DNA from: Shouchella patagoniensis
GTDB taxonomy: Bacteria; Bacillota; Bacilli; Bacillales; Bacillaceae_D
Reading direction: 5' to 3'
Assembly: GCF_002019705.1 (NCBI RefSeq)
Contig: NZ_KV917377.1
Coordinates: 2,292,565-2,356,564 of the forward strand
Length of the DNA stretch: 64,000 nt
Shown: positions 51,215 through 60,039 of the stretch, one piece after another
How positions within the stretch are numbered: the stretch's first letter is position 1
Layout of the letters: every line of letters starts with the position of its first letter
The notes under the pieces: generated by a model
Database searches by the model: none
Told to the model about the DNA's origin: nothing
The model's input: the letters and a program-made list of their open reading frames with translations, nothing else
Made by a program: the position numbers and the translations under genes

Positions 51215-51907
51215 ATGGCACAACGAGTAAAAACAAACATACTCTTTACCGTTATTGCCTTTCTGTTTCTAACAGGCTTGCTCTTAATCGCTTCGCCGTT
51301 TATCCGAGACTTTATCATCGAGCGCAGCATCTCACACTATCAAGATGAATTTGACGGTTTAGCACCGGTGGAACACGATGGTCCTCCGGGCGCAGCAAAC
51401 CCTATTGCAGAGATTGAACGCCCGACCATGGCGACAGTCTTGCGTCATGCTTTTTCACAGAACGATGCACCACTAACAGGCGCAATTGCCATTCCAGACA
51501 TTCGTTTCATTTTGCCAATTATAGACGGATTAACCTCAGAACATCTTTTATATGGCGCAACGACACTAGCGAAAAACCAGCCAATGGGCGTGGGCAACTA
51601 CGTCTTATTCGGGCACCACATGGCAAAGGATGACTTGTTATTTGGCCCCATCTTACAACTAGAAAAAGACATGGATATCTTTATTACCGATAAGTCGCAT
51701 ATCTACCACTACATCGTGACTGATACGGCTATTGTATCCGAAAACGATACTCATTTCGCTGCACCAACTGCGGAGCCAATTCTCACCCTTTTCACCTGCG
51801 ATATCAGCAAGCCAACCAATAAGCGGTTTATGGCACAGGCAACGCTTAAGTCACAAACCAATTACATAGACGGCGCTGAGCAGTTTGCTAAAAAAAATGG
51901 ATCATAA
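51215..51907 (+). CDS. Sortase
   Basis: 230 residues. One N-terminal membrane helix (about 9-28), then the sortase barrel. The catalytic triad can be placed at His134 (LFGHHM), Cys195 (TLFTCD) and Arg204 (NKRF). It most resembles class A enzymes. It follows the DUF916 gene by three bases and is very likely dedicated to the LPQTG protein encoded at 48242, since it lies in the same operon. A sortase within a WxL locus suggests the complex is fixed partly by a covalent anchor. Confidence 0.88.
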   Translation: MAQRVKTNILFTVIAFLFLTGLLLIASPFIRDFIIERSISHYQDEFDGLAPVEHDGPPGAANPIAEIERPTMATVLRHAFSQNDAPLTGAIAIPDIRFILPIIDGLTSEHLLYGATTLAKNQPMGVGNYVLFGHHMAKDDLLFGPILQLEKDMDIFITDKSHIYHYIVTDTAIVSENDTHFAAPTAEPILTLFTCDISKPTNKRFMAQATLKSQTNYIDGAEQFAKKNGS

Positions 51908-51934
51908 CGACGAATCTTGTAGAGGGATCTGACG

Positions 51935-53392
51935 ATGTTAATTGATAAGCGAATTGAACGTTTGGTTAAACTAACGTATAAGCTCTGCATGGAGGAAACA
52001 GTAAACAAAGAAGAGCTAGCTAGTGAACTAGATTGTTCATCCAGAACGGTTGACTGTACAATACTTGAATTACAAAAGGAATTTAAAAGCGAAGCCACGA
52101 CAATGAAGATTGAATTCAAAACCCCTCACACGCTCCAGCTTTCCGGTAAGGACGACATGTTCACTCGGAAACTGCTTTATCGCTTTTATTTACAAGATGA
52201 TATGGTTCGTTTTTTCTTAGAATCGTTATCCAAGAAAAAAACGGCGAAAGAATATATTGACCAGCATTTTATTAGTCGAGCTACTTTTTTTAGAAAGCTA
52301 AAGAAGCTAAATGATTGGCTCAATGACTACCAATTGTCCTTCGACTTGCGCACGCTGCAATTAAAAGGAGATGAACGCCAAATTAGGCAATTTTACTATT
52401 TTATTTTACTTGAGATTACCGGAAAAATGAAATGGCCCTTTCCGGTCAAAAAACGAGTGATAGAAGAACGGCTACAACGGCTCACCGATGCTTTAGCCAT
52501 TCATTTATCTGCATCACAAAAAGAAGCCTATTTATATTTGCTTGCGGTGCAATGGCATCGCAATAGCCAAGGCCGTTACAGTCCAGAATACGATTCATTT
52601 TTCCCAGAAGAGATTCGAGAAAAAATAGCGGACAGCTGTCGTTCGTTTCTGGATGAACTCCCTTTAGCAGCACGAAAAGGGGAAGAGGACTTTTTATTGA
52701 TGATCATGGTAAATTCGCCATGCGTATATCATTCACTACCTATTCTCGAATCCAACATAGACATCCATCGGCAACATCAGACAAAGGCTTGGTCCGTGAC
52801 GACTTGTTTCTCGGAAACGTTTCAAACCCTTTTTCCAAACGCATTAAATGAACAAACGAAAATGCATGTAAGTGGGCATTTGCTTCAGCTTCACCGCAAT
52901 AACAATTACCACCCTTCCAATTTCTTAAGTTACAAAGATATGATTTACACAAAAGCAATCCAAAAGCAACACCCGCTTTTAAGCAATGTCGTTACACAGG
53001 TGACAGAACAAATGGCTAAATGCGGTTTTAAAACAGACCATACTCTTCGAACCAGGTACTTGCTTTTACTGTATACATTCGTAGATGTAAACAAACTGCA
53101 TCCACCTATGCGGCTACTCATCCTATCAAGTGAAGGACCCGTGTATGAAGATGCCTTATCTGAGAAAATACATGATTACGTTCCTTTTCAACTAGATATC
53201 TCAACATCAGCCATTGCAGACCGAGAACCTGAACCATATTCGATCATTTTAACGGATACACCACTTGTGAAAGAGACAAACGATAACATTATCTACATTC
53301 ATTACCCGCCTACATTTCTTGACTGGAGGCTGATTTACGAGCACTGCGAAAAGCTTTATTGGAACCGATTAAACTATGTTTCATTAGGGTAA
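51935..53392 (+). CDS. Mga/PRD-like helix-turn-helix regulator
   Basis: 485 residues. An N-terminal HTH (LVKLTYKLCMEETVNKEELASELDCSSRTVDCTILELQKEF, residues ~8-50) is followed by a second HTH of the Mga type (AKEYIDQHFISRATFFRKLKKLNDWL, ~100-125) and long helical PRD-like regions. The C-terminal part has a PTS EIIB-like look (LLILSSEGPVYEDALSEKIHDY). Regulators of this class control surface protein loci in Gram-positive bacteria. It ends the WxL operon and probably regulates it. Confidence 0.75.
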   Translation: MLIDKRIERLVKLTYKLCMEETVNKEELASELDCSSRTVDCTILELQKEFKSEATTMKIEFKTPHTLQLSGKDDMFTRKLLYRFYLQDDMVRFFLESLSKKKTAKEYIDQHFISRATFFRKLKKLNDWLNDYQLSFDLRTLQLKGDERQIRQFYYFILLEITGKMKWPFPVKKRVIEERLQRLTDALAIHLSASQKEAYLYLLAVQWHRNSQGRYSPEYDSFFPEEIREKIADSCRSFLDELPLAARKGEEDFLLMIMVNSPCVYHSLPILESNIDIHRQHQTKAWSVTTCFSETFQTLFPNALNEQTKMHVSGHLLQLHRNNNYHPSNFLSYKDMIYTKAIQKQHPLLSNVVTQVTEQMAKCGFKTDHTLRTRYLLLLYTFVDVNKLHPPMRLLILSSEGPVYEDALSEKIHDYVPFQLDISTSAIADREPEPYSIILTDTPLVKETNDNIIYIHYPPTFLDWRLIYEHCEKLYWNRLNYVSLG

Positions 53393-53706
53393 CTTTACCT
53401 AAGTAAATACTCTATTGGGATAAGCGACGCCAACCACTTCCATGAGGACAGTAGAAACACTGTCCTTCTTGACATGTAAATCTCATCCTTAAACCCTTTT
53501 TTCATTATTCTTTTGCCACTTTACTATATGTAAAATAGGGACAGAACCTTTGAAATAGCTCGAGTAGCAGATGGATGCCTAAAATCGTATGTCGGTCCTC
53601 CTTTAATAAGTTTATAAGCAACTAGCGTATATTCCATTCTTGTTCTAAAGAAAAGAGAGTGGTAAACTATTTTAACTTACATAAAATTTGGAGGGTTTTG
53701 CAATCA
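53393..53706. other. Intergenic region with a terminator
   Basis: Just over 300 bases between the WxL regulator and the methyltransferase gene. Apart from the hairpin at 53446-53470 it contains no gene with a ribosome site. The methyltransferase promoter should lie around 53600-53660, but no clear boxes were seen. Confidence 0.4.
53446..53470 (+). terminator. Rho-independent terminator of the WxL operon
   Basis: GGACAGT / ACTGTCC with a six-base loop, then TTCTT. It lies about 55 bases after the regulator gene. Confidence 0.75.
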
Positions 53707-54465
53707 ATGACGGATCTTTTTACTACGAATTTCGAAAAATACAGCGACACAGCCATGTACGACCAATTAAATGAACATTCAAAAATCGAAATCCCTATTC
53801 TCCTTCAATGGATAAAGAAAGAAAATCAATTATTAGAGCTTGCTTGCGGCACTGGACGACTCACTATCCCTTTGGCAGAGAAAGGATACAATGTAACGGG
53901 TGTTGATCTACATGAGGGGATGCTCAAAAAAGCGAAAGAAAAAGCGGCCAAAAAAGAGGTAGCCATTCCTTTCTATTTACAAGACTGCACGCAATTATCT
54001 TTTCCAAACCAATTTGAGTGCTTATTTATGGTCGGAAACTCTTTTCAGCATTTCTTAACGAATCAATCACAAGATGCGTTACTCGCCTCTGTCTCAAAAC
54101 ATTTAACAAACAATGGATTGTTCATTTTTGACACGCGTAACCCCATCTTGGCTGAGCTATCGAAACCGGATCATTATGTAACTGAATTCCAGGATTATAG
54201 AGGTTATGATGTAAAAGAACATCATCTTGAAACGTATGAAGATGGGGATCAGCTATTACGTTGCCACACAAACAGAAAATACTTCAAAAACGGTGAGTAT
54301 CTTCATTCTGAGCAAGATTCCATTCTTTTACGATATACCTATCCACTAGAAATGGCACGGCTTCTTGCCTCACATGGCTTTAAAATCGAGAAACGTTATG
54401 GAAACTGGAAAGGAGACGATGTTTCAACCAATGCTCCACAAATGATTTTTATTTGTCGAAAATAG
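53707..54465 (+). CDS. SAM-dependent methyltransferase (class I)
   Basis: 252 residues from ATG 53707; GGAGGG lies 11 bases upstream, and a longer reading from 53659 has no such site. Motif I is LLELACGTGRLTIPLAEKG near residue 45, then VTGVDLHEGMLKKAKEKA, CLFMVGNSFQHFL and NNGLFIFDTRNP, which is the complete order of a class I fold. The C-terminal part carries a beta-rich cap typical of small-molecule methyltransferases. It is a single gene. Substrate is unknown. Confidence 0.85.
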   Translation: MTDLFTTNFEKYSDTAMYDQLNEHSKIEIPILLQWIKKENQLLELACGTGRLTIPLAEKGYNVTGVDLHEGMLKKAKEKAAKKEVAIPFYLQDCTQLSFPNQFECLFMVGNSFQHFLTNQSQDALLASVSKHLTNNGLFIFDTRNPILAELSKPDHYVTEFQDYRGYDVKEHHLETYEDGDQLLRCHTNRKYFKNGEYLHSEQDSILLRYTYPLEMARLLASHGFKIEKRYGNWKGDDVSTNAPQMIFICRK

Positions 54466-54600
54466 GGATCTTTGTCTACAGTCCTTTGCAAAACATCTTA
54501 ACTCAAATATTCCCTTTTGTACGATCGCTCTATCTTTATTTGCTTTTCTATGAGATGATTAAAGGATAAACCATCCTTCAATTAAAGTTAGGAGTGTCCT

Positions 54601-54780
54601 ATGTATCGAGTGATTTGTACACACAAAAATAAACGTACCCTTCTTAAACAATCTGACGAGCGAAAAGTCAAACAGTTCTCTACATTTCATGAAGCCAAAC
54701 TTGCTGCCGAGAAACAAAGTTCGGGAAGCAGCTCTGCTCATGTCTGGACCGTTGAGCAAACATGGTCCATCAGCGAGTAA
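54601..54780 (+). CDS. Small protein, 59 residues, unknown
   Basis: Starts at ATG 54601 with AGGAGTG seven bases upstream. The sequence begins MYRVICTHKNKRTLLKQSDE, continues FSTFHEAKLAAEKQSSGSSS and ends HVWTVEQTWSISE. It has a beta-alpha-beta feel with basic residues early and two tryptophans late. There is no membrane segment. The codon pattern and the ribosome site favour a real gene over the opposite-strand frame at the same place. Confidence 0.6.
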   Translation: MYRVICTHKNKRTLLKQSDERKVKQFSTFHEAKLAAEKQSSGSSSAHVWTVEQTWSISE

Positions 54781-54827
54781 GTGTCCTTCTTAATAAAGAG
54801 AGTCTCCTCTAAAATACTTTTCTTCTC

Positions 54828-54886
54828 CTGCTGCGCAAGCTTGTTTCCCCCAGTATTTATGTAGGGGGCCAGCAGCTTTTTTGTTT
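54828..54886 (+). terminator. Rho-independent terminator with an inner stem
   Basis: CTGCTG (54828-54833) pairs with CAGCAG (54870-54875), and inside it CCCCC (54847-54851) pairs with GGGGG (54864-54868). A run of T follows. It would end the small gene at 54601. Confidence 0.7.
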
Positions 54887-55069
54887 TTTCCCGCCTCTCT
54901 CCTTCATTTCTTTTTTTATTCCAACATCATCTTTGACAGATTTTACATTGGTTGAATGAATCCTTTTTTGCTGATTCTAAAAAAGCAGGGATTTCTTCGT
55001 TCGTTTCATATCCCATACATTTTGGCAAATCATCCATGAACATACATTAGCCAATTTAAGGAGCGACCA

Positions 55070-56524
55070 ATGCATTATCTTCACGTTCTTTTTGATCAAT
55101 TACCGATTTCCTCCAAGGAAATTGACCATACTTTGACAATTACAGGAATCTCCGATAATTCCTTACGTACCCAACCTGGTGATTTATTTGTTGCGGTTCC
55201 AGGTTTTACGAGCGATGGACATGATTATATTAACAATGCAATTGATAAAGGGGCTAAAGCGATTGTTGGCGAGAGGGATTTATCTGGCTTGCCGGTTCCT
55301 TATTTTAAAACAACAAACGCTCGGTACGTACTAGCTCATTTGGCCGCACGCTTTTATATACGCGAGGGTCAAAAACAAACAATTGTTGGTATAACCGGTA
55401 CAAACGGAAAGACGACAACGTCCTTTATGTTGAAACACATTTTAGAACATGCTGGCTTTTCGTGCGCTTTGTTTGGCTCTGTTCAAACGGTTATTAATGG
55501 CATTGTTACCCCTTCACATACAAACACAACGCTCGGCGCTCTTGATCTTCATCAGCATTTAGCTAAAAGCAATGATGATTTTGCCATCATGGAAGTCTCA
55601 TCTCATGCGCTTACACAATACCGTGTTGCTGGTATTAAATTTGATTTAGCCTTATTTACAAATCTTAGCCAAGATCACTTGGACTATCATCAAACGATGG
55701 ATCATTATTTCGCGGCAAAAAAGACTTTGTTTACTCAATTGGATGAGAACGGGACGGCCATTTTAAATGCTTACGATTGGTGGGGACATCAATTACTCAC
55801 TGACCACAGCAATAGCTGGAGAGGGAGAACCGTTTCAATCGGGGAGGCTGGAAGCGATTTACAAATCGAGAACATCACCTTTGGTGAGCCTATGAGCGCT
55901 GTTTTTCGAGAGAAAGAGGGGACATCTTTACTAAAACTTCCTTTTTACGGTGATCACAATGTATTTAATGCGGCTATGGCGTATCTGTCCGCAAAATCAC
56001 TCGGCATCAAAGGAACTTTTGCTTTGAATGCGCTCCACACATTTGCAGGTGTGCCTGGTCGTTTTGAAGTCATTCAAAATCCAGCAGGCGCTCATATCGT
56101 TATTGATTACGCGCACACAGAAGATGCTTTCTATCATTGCCTGCACACAGCAAAAAGACTTGGTGCAAAGCAAGTCATTCACGTCTTTGGTTTTCGGGGA
56201 GGACGTGATGAAAGCAAACGTGAACGGATGGTGGAAATCTCAAAAGAGTGGAGTGATTACATCATTTTAACGTTTGATGATCTAGATGGAACGCCAGCAG
56301 AAAAAATGGCGCAAACACTCCAATCCTTTTCATTAGGCAATCAAGGCAAAGTAATACTCGACCGTGTGGAAGCCATCGATTACGCATGGCACATGGCGGA
56401 AAAAGACGACTGGGTATTCATAACAGGTAAAGGCAACGAACCTTACCAACAAGAATACAGTTCTCCCGCTATATCTGATCGAGACACATTAAATAGCTTA
56501 CTTGCAGAAGACACGCCACATTAA
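55070..56524 (+). CDS. MurE-like Mur ligase with atypical substrate motif
   Basis: 484 residues with all three Mur ligase domains. The N-terminal UDP-binding domain has GISDNSLRTQPGDLFVAVPG; ITGTNGKTTTSFML near 108 binds ATP; MDHYFAAKKTLF near 220 holds the carbamylated lysine; the C-terminal domain has VIDYAHTEDAF and VFGFRGGRDESKRERM. Where MurE enzymes that add diaminopimelate have DNPR, this protein reads FDDLDGTPAEKM, so a different third substrate is likely. It stands alone, outside any cell-division cluster, and ends with a strong terminator. It could act in a specialised peptidoglycan or a poly-amino-acid product. Confidence 0.8.
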   Translation: MHYLHVLFDQLPISSKEIDHTLTITGISDNSLRTQPGDLFVAVPGFTSDGHDYINNAIDKGAKAIVGERDLSGLPVPYFKTTNARYVLAHLAARFYIREGQKQTIVGITGTNGKTTTSFMLKHILEHAGFSCALFGSVQTVINGIVTPSHTNTTLGALDLHQHLAKSNDDFAIMEVSSHALTQYRVAGIKFDLALFTNLSQDHLDYHQTMDHYFAAKKTLFTQLDENGTAILNAYDWWGHQLLTDHSNSWRGRTVSIGEAGSDLQIENITFGEPMSAVFREKEGTSLLKLPFYGDHNVFNAAMAYLSAKSLGIKGTFALNALHTFAGVPGRFEVIQNPAGAHIVIDYAHTEDAFYHCLHTAKRLGAKQVIHVFGFRGGRDESKRERMVEISKEWSDYIILTFDDLDGTPAEKMAQTLQSFSLGNQGKVILDRVEAIDYAWHMAEKDDWVFITGKGNEPYQQEYSSPAISDRDTLNSLLAEDTPH

Positions 56525-56560
56525 AAAACAGAGCTGTGCCCCTGCCGCTCTGTTTTTTGT
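56523..56560 (+). terminator. Rho-independent terminator after the MurE-like gene
   Basis: AAAAAACAGAGC pairs with GCTCTGTTTTTT (56523-56534 with 56547-56558), 12 bp with a terminal T-run. Confidence 0.9.
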
Positions 56561-56585
56561 TAGGATATTTCCCCTAAATACATCA

Positions 56586-56640
56586 AGAGCTTAGGGTTCA
56601 GCACGCGGAGCTCAGGATTCAGACCCGGAGCTCAGGATTC
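56586..56640. repeat. Short tandem repeat, 20-bp unit, about three copies
   Basis: Two perfect 15-base copies of CGGAGCTCAGGATTC at 56606-56620 and 56626-56640, with a diverged third copy at 56586-56599 (GAGCTTAGGGTTC). The period is 20 bases. It lies between convergent genes in a region without coding potential. Function is unknown. Confidence 0.6.
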
Positions 56641-56685
56641 CAACTACGAACCCCTGGTTTCTGCACAGTCTAAGCTACTATTTTT

Positions 56686-57594
56686 TTATTCCATTTCAAA
56701 AGATAAATTCATCGGCTCCTCATGTACTTCAAAATCAATCTCAACATTCGTGGTAGGTGTCCGTTCATCCACTTCTTGAAAGCTAAGACTATCCAGCCAG
56801 ACACTGCCCGTACCTGAAAGCATGACGCCAAAAGCAATCACTGCCGCGTCACTTGGAACATCGAGAACAATGCTATACACATTCCAACCCGTGTCGCCAG
56901 TAATAGTACGATTCGACATGTTATCAAACTGAAGCACATCGCCTTCTTTGCTATCAACCCTCATCCATAGTCCGGCAGAAATATGCACTTTCTCCGTTCG
57001 AATAAAACCAGACAACTTTATTCGTTTTCCCGTGTAATTAGCCGCTTTACATTGCTGCATTAGCGTGCCAAACTGAACCGTACCTTCTAATGATTGCAAC
57101 TTCAAATGAGCTGTTTCATTTACTGATTTTGATTTTAAATACGCAGATTGCTTTCCTTGATGAACTTCTTGTTGATCTAAACCAACCTCATATTGGTCTG
57201 GTTCACTACCAGCAAGAAACCATTTTTTTATTGTAGATGCATTCTCCATTTGACTTCCTCCTCCTTGAATCATGTTCATTAAATTTCGGTAACGTCTCGG
57301 CGGCAAGCCATGTTGCTTTTTAAATGCCCGCGTAAATGCCTCTTGGCTCTCAAATCCACTCACAAAGGCGATGTCCATCACACGTTCCTCTGTATAAAGC
57401 AATAAGGAGGAGGCGCGAGCCAATCTTCTTCCTTTCATATACGCCGTGGCAGTCATTTGGAACTCCTTTTGGAACTTACGATGGAAATGAAACAGAGAAT
57501 ACCCCATCTCCTTCGCAAGAACAGCTACATTCACATCTTGATCCAATTGTTCTTCAATAAAGGCAATACATGATTGCATAAATGGCTTTTCCAT
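56686..57594 (-). CDS. AraC-type regulator with a C-terminal beta-sandwich domain
   Basis: 302 residues. Unusually the two AraC helix-turn-helix units are at the N-terminus (residues ~8-105; VAVLAKEMGYSLFHFHRKFQKEF and VMDIAFVSGFESQEAFTRAF, PPRRYRNL). The rest (about 140-290) reads like a carbohydrate-binding-type jelly roll: LSGFIRTEKVHISAGLWMRVD, GWNVYSIVLDVPSDAAVIAFGVMLSG, VWLDSLSFQEV. Such regulators often respond to small molecules or sugars. It is divergent from ydhK, about 195 bases apart. Target genes are unknown. Confidence 0.82.
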   Translation of the reverse strand: MEKPFMQSCIAFIEEQLDQDVNVAVLAKEMGYSLFHFHRKFQKEFQMTATAYMKGRRLARASSLLLYTEERVMDIAFVSGFESQEAFTRAFKKQHGLPPRRYRNLMNMIQGGGSQMENASTIKKWFLAGSEPDQYEVGLDQQEVHQGKQSAYLKSKSVNETAHLKLQSLEGTVQFGTLMQQCKAANYTGKRIKLSGFIRTEKVHISAGLWMRVDSKEGDVLQFDNMSNRTITGDTGWNVYSIVLDVPSDAAVIAFGVMLSGTGSVWLDSLSFQEVDERTPTTNVEIDFEVHEEPMNLSFEME

Positions 57595-57789
57595 CCCATC
57601 CCCCTTTCAACTACTTGTATCGTACAGCATTCCACCTTTCTTGTTTTGATTCTTTTTGCTCCTTCCCCATAAAATCTACATAGTTTTATGGAATCCTATC
57701 ATTGAAAAGAGTTTTTCAGTGACCACTGAATAAAATGGAACCTTTTCCCACATTCTAAAACAAATTGATCACAAAGGAGTAACTACAAA

Positions 57790-58362
57790 ATGAAACGATC
57801 AAAACAAATAATTCTCACATCAGTTGCAGGGGTATTACTAATAAGCGCTTGCGGGACCGATAGCGAACCGAATGAACAACCAGAACAAGAAGAAGAAAAT
57901 CAAGGAGAGCATATGGATCATAGCGACATGGATCATTCTAGTTCTGGGGAACTGCCAGAAGGACTTCAAGAAGCAGACAACCCAACTTATGCCCCGGGTA
58001 CAGAAGCAATGATCGCCGAAGGACATATGGAAGGAATGGAAGGTGCTACCGCAACAATTGTTGGCGCATTTGATACAACCGCTTATATCGTTTCTTATAC
58101 GACCGAAGACAGTCAGCGTGTGGAAGACCATAAATGGGTTGTCCACGAAGAAATTGTAGATGCTGGTGACGAACCATTTGAAGCTGGATCAGAGGTTATC
58201 TTAAACGCAGATCACATGGCTGGGATGGAAGGTGCAACTGCTGAAATTGAAGGCGTTGAAGACACAACCGTTTACATGATTGACTACACATCAACAACAG
58301 GAGAAGATGTAGAAAACCATAAATGGGTGACAGAGGAAGAGCTTACTTCCATCGACGAATAA
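57790..58362 (+). CDS. ydhK: YdhK family lipoprotein (two DUF1541 domains)
   Basis: 190 residues. Lipobox ISAC with Cys21, then an acidic His/Met/Asp segment (EHMDHSDMDHSSS) that could bind metal, followed by two homologous DUF1541 repeats, each with HMEGMEGATA or HMAGMEGATA, a DTT-x-Y strand and EDHKWV / ENHKWV (about 70-122 and 128-183). In B. subtilis YdhK is a copper-sensitive-operon or stress-linked lipoprotein. The ATG has AAAGGAG upstream. A response-regulator remnant follows directly. Confidence 0.85.
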   Translation: MKRSKQIILTSVAGVLLISACGTDSEPNEQPEQEEENQGEHMDHSDMDHSSSGELPEGLQEADNPTYAPGTEAMIAEGHMEGMEGATATIVGAFDTTAYIVSYTTEDSQRVEDHKWVVHEEIVDAGDEPFEAGSEVILNADHMAGMEGATAEIEGVEDTTVYMIDYTSTTGEDVENHKWVTEEELTSIDE

Positions 58363-58377
58363 GAGAGATCCCCTCAC

Positions 58378-58476
58378 CTGGTTAAAGGGCTCACAATTGG
58401 TGCTGATGACTATATCATTAAACCATTTGCTTTTGACGAATTACTCGCACGCATCCAAGCAGTTTTACGGCGAAGA
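58378..58476 (+). pseudogene. Fragment of a response regulator receiver domain
   Basis: Starting 16 bases after ydhK, the plus strand reads [17 protein letters not shown] and then [16 protein letters not shown], the conserved end of an OmpR-type receiver domain with the K-P switch motif. There is no start, no phospho-acceptor part and no DNA-binding domain, and the frame continues into unrelated sequence. It is the leftover of a deleted two-component gene. Confidence 0.75.
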
Positions 58477-58569
58477 ATGACTACGCTCTTTTCTTTTTAC
58501 TTTCTATTATTTTATTTCCCTTTGCTAAAATGGTTGTCGACCTTATCTCAAATGACGTCAACTTCACTA

Positions 58570-58596
58570 AAAAACCTGCCTTGGGCAGGTTTTTCC
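58570..58596 (-). terminator. Rho-independent terminator of the nupC-tetR-punA operon
   Basis: AACCTGCC / GGCAGGTT with a three-base loop, A-run on one side and T-run on the other, so it can act in both directions. It lies directly after the punA stop codon. Confidence 0.9.
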
Positions 58597-58597
58597 A

Positions 58598-59419
58598 TTA
58601 ATTCATTTGTGCTAATACGCCTTTTACAAGTTTCGTAAATGCTTCATTTGCTTTTCCTGCAACAACAATGACGTCATCATGACTTAATGGCTCGTCCAAA
58701 ATGCCGCATGCCATATTTGTCAGGCATGAGATGCCAAGCACTTCCATGCCAGCATGAGTCGCAACGGTTGCTTCTGGGACAGTCGACATGCCGACCGCAT
58801 CTCCCCCGAGCGTGCGAATCATACGAATTTCCGCAGGTGTTTCGTAAGCGGGACCGCTCCACCAGCTATAGACACCTTCTTGTACGGTGGTACCTTGTTC
58901 ACCAGCGACCGTTTTGGCAACTTCGCGTAGGCGTGAACTGTACACTTCAGATAAATCAGGGAAACGCGGTCCAAGCTCACTGACGTTTTCACCGATGAGT
59001 GGATTGGCGCCCACTAAGTTAATATGGTCGTTAATTAACATGAGTTCACCAGGAGCAAATGATTTATTTACAGCCCCACACGCGTTGGTAATAATTAACG
59101 TTTCGACACCAAGCGCCTTCATCACACGAACTGGAAAAGTGACTTGCTGAAGTGTGTATCCTTCATAATAGTGGTAGCGCCCTTTCATTGCTGCGATACG
59201 CTTGCCATTTAATGTACCAATAACAAGCTTATTCGCATGGCCAATTGCGGCAGATTTTGAGAAGTGGGGAATGTCCTCATAAGGGATTTCCACTGCTTCT
59301 TCAATGTCATCAGCCAAATTACCAAGGCCTGAACCTAGGATGATACCAACCTCTGGTATGTGGTTTGTTTTCGTGCGGATGTATTCCGTTGCTTCTTTTA
59401 TTTGTTCTACAATATTCAT
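58598..59419 (-). CDS. punA: Purine-nucleoside phosphorylase (trimeric type)
   Basis: 273 residues. [13 protein letters not shown] near residue 25, GRYHYYEGY near 84, NACGAVN near 113, VGANPLIG, and [16 protein letters not shown] near 213 are the signatures of the low-molecular-mass PNP class. It splits purine nucleosides with phosphate into base and ribose 1-phosphate. AAAGGAGG precedes the ATG. It is the last gene after nupC and a TetR regulator, so nucleoside uptake and first breakdown are co-expressed. Confidence 0.95.
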   Translation of the reverse strand: MNIVEQIKEATEYIRTKTNHIPEVGIILGSGLGNLADDIEEAVEIPYEDIPHFSKSAAIGHANKLVIGTLNGKRIAAMKGRYHYYEGYTLQQVTFPVRVMKALGVETLIITNACGAVNKSFAPGELMLINDHINLVGANPLIGENVSELGPRFPDLSEVYSSRLREVAKTVAGEQGTTVQEGVYSWWSGPAYETPAEIRMIRTLGGDAVGMSTVPEATVATHAGMEVLGISCLTNMACGILDEPLSHDDVIVVAGKANEAFTKLVKGVLAQMN

Positions 59420-59437
59420 TCTTGCTCCTCCTTTAAG

Positions 59438-60001
59438 TTATCTCTCTAATAAATGATTGACTTGCGCCGCCACGGTTCGGAGTGGGTCGCTCGATTCTTT
59501 TGCAAAGCTAATTGCTGCGGCTCCCTGCATCATAGCATGGATAACAGACGCACGTTCAGCAGCCTCTGCGGTGCTATAACCACTTGTTTCAATTTTTTTA
59601 GCAATGACACGTTCCCAATCTTCAAATGCCTCTTTACAGGCTGTTCGAATAGCAGTGCTTGCTGCAGCATTTTCAAGTGTAAGCGCAATGACTGGAACAC
59701 CACGAAAATAAGCACCCTCATCAAATTGGTTCGCGCTATCGTTAATTAATCGCGCTATCGCATTGTTAGCGCTTGCTTCTTTTTCCAATTGACGCACCAA
59801 ATACGTCCGCACTTGCTCTTTCGTCCATTCAATCGCAGCTACGGCTAGTTCTTCTTTTCCACCAGGAAAGTGATGATAAATGGAGCCTTTAGGGCTACCA
59901 CTAACTTGAATGATTTCATTTAAGCCTGTCCCGTGAAAGCCTTGTTTTTGCAAAAGCTTTGCAGTCGTTTCGATCATGTTTGTTTTCGTTGATTTGGCCA
60001 A
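59438..60001 (-). CDS. TetR family regulator (LmrA/YxaF type)
   Basis: 187 residues from TTG 60001, nine bases after AGGA. The open frame reaches 60085, but that part lies inside nupC, and the TTG start gives the familiar N-terminus MAKSTKTN. HTH region: MIETTAKLLQKQGFHGTGLNEIIQVSGSPKGSIYHHFPGGKEEL (residues 9-52), with GSPKGSIYHHF typical of the LmrA/YxaF branch. The C-terminal ligand domain follows. An operator of the matching type lies before nupC, so it very likely represses its own operon. Confidence 0.88.
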   Translation of the reverse strand: MAKSTKTNMIETTAKLLQKQGFHGTGLNEIIQVSGSPKGSIYHHFPGGKEELAVAAIEWTKEQVRTYLVRQLEKEASANNAIARLINDSANQFDEGAYFRGVPVIALTLENAAASTAIRTACKEAFEDWERVIAKKIETSGYSTAEAAERASVIHAMMQGAAAISFAKESSDPLRTVAAQVNHLLER

Positions 60002-60039
60002 CTTGTCCAGTCCTTTACAACTCATTCCATTCTTCCATA

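Noticed and set aside
54559-54759. Minus-strand 66-codon frame
   Set aside because: The plus strand has a 59-residue frame with a proper ribosome site at the same place.
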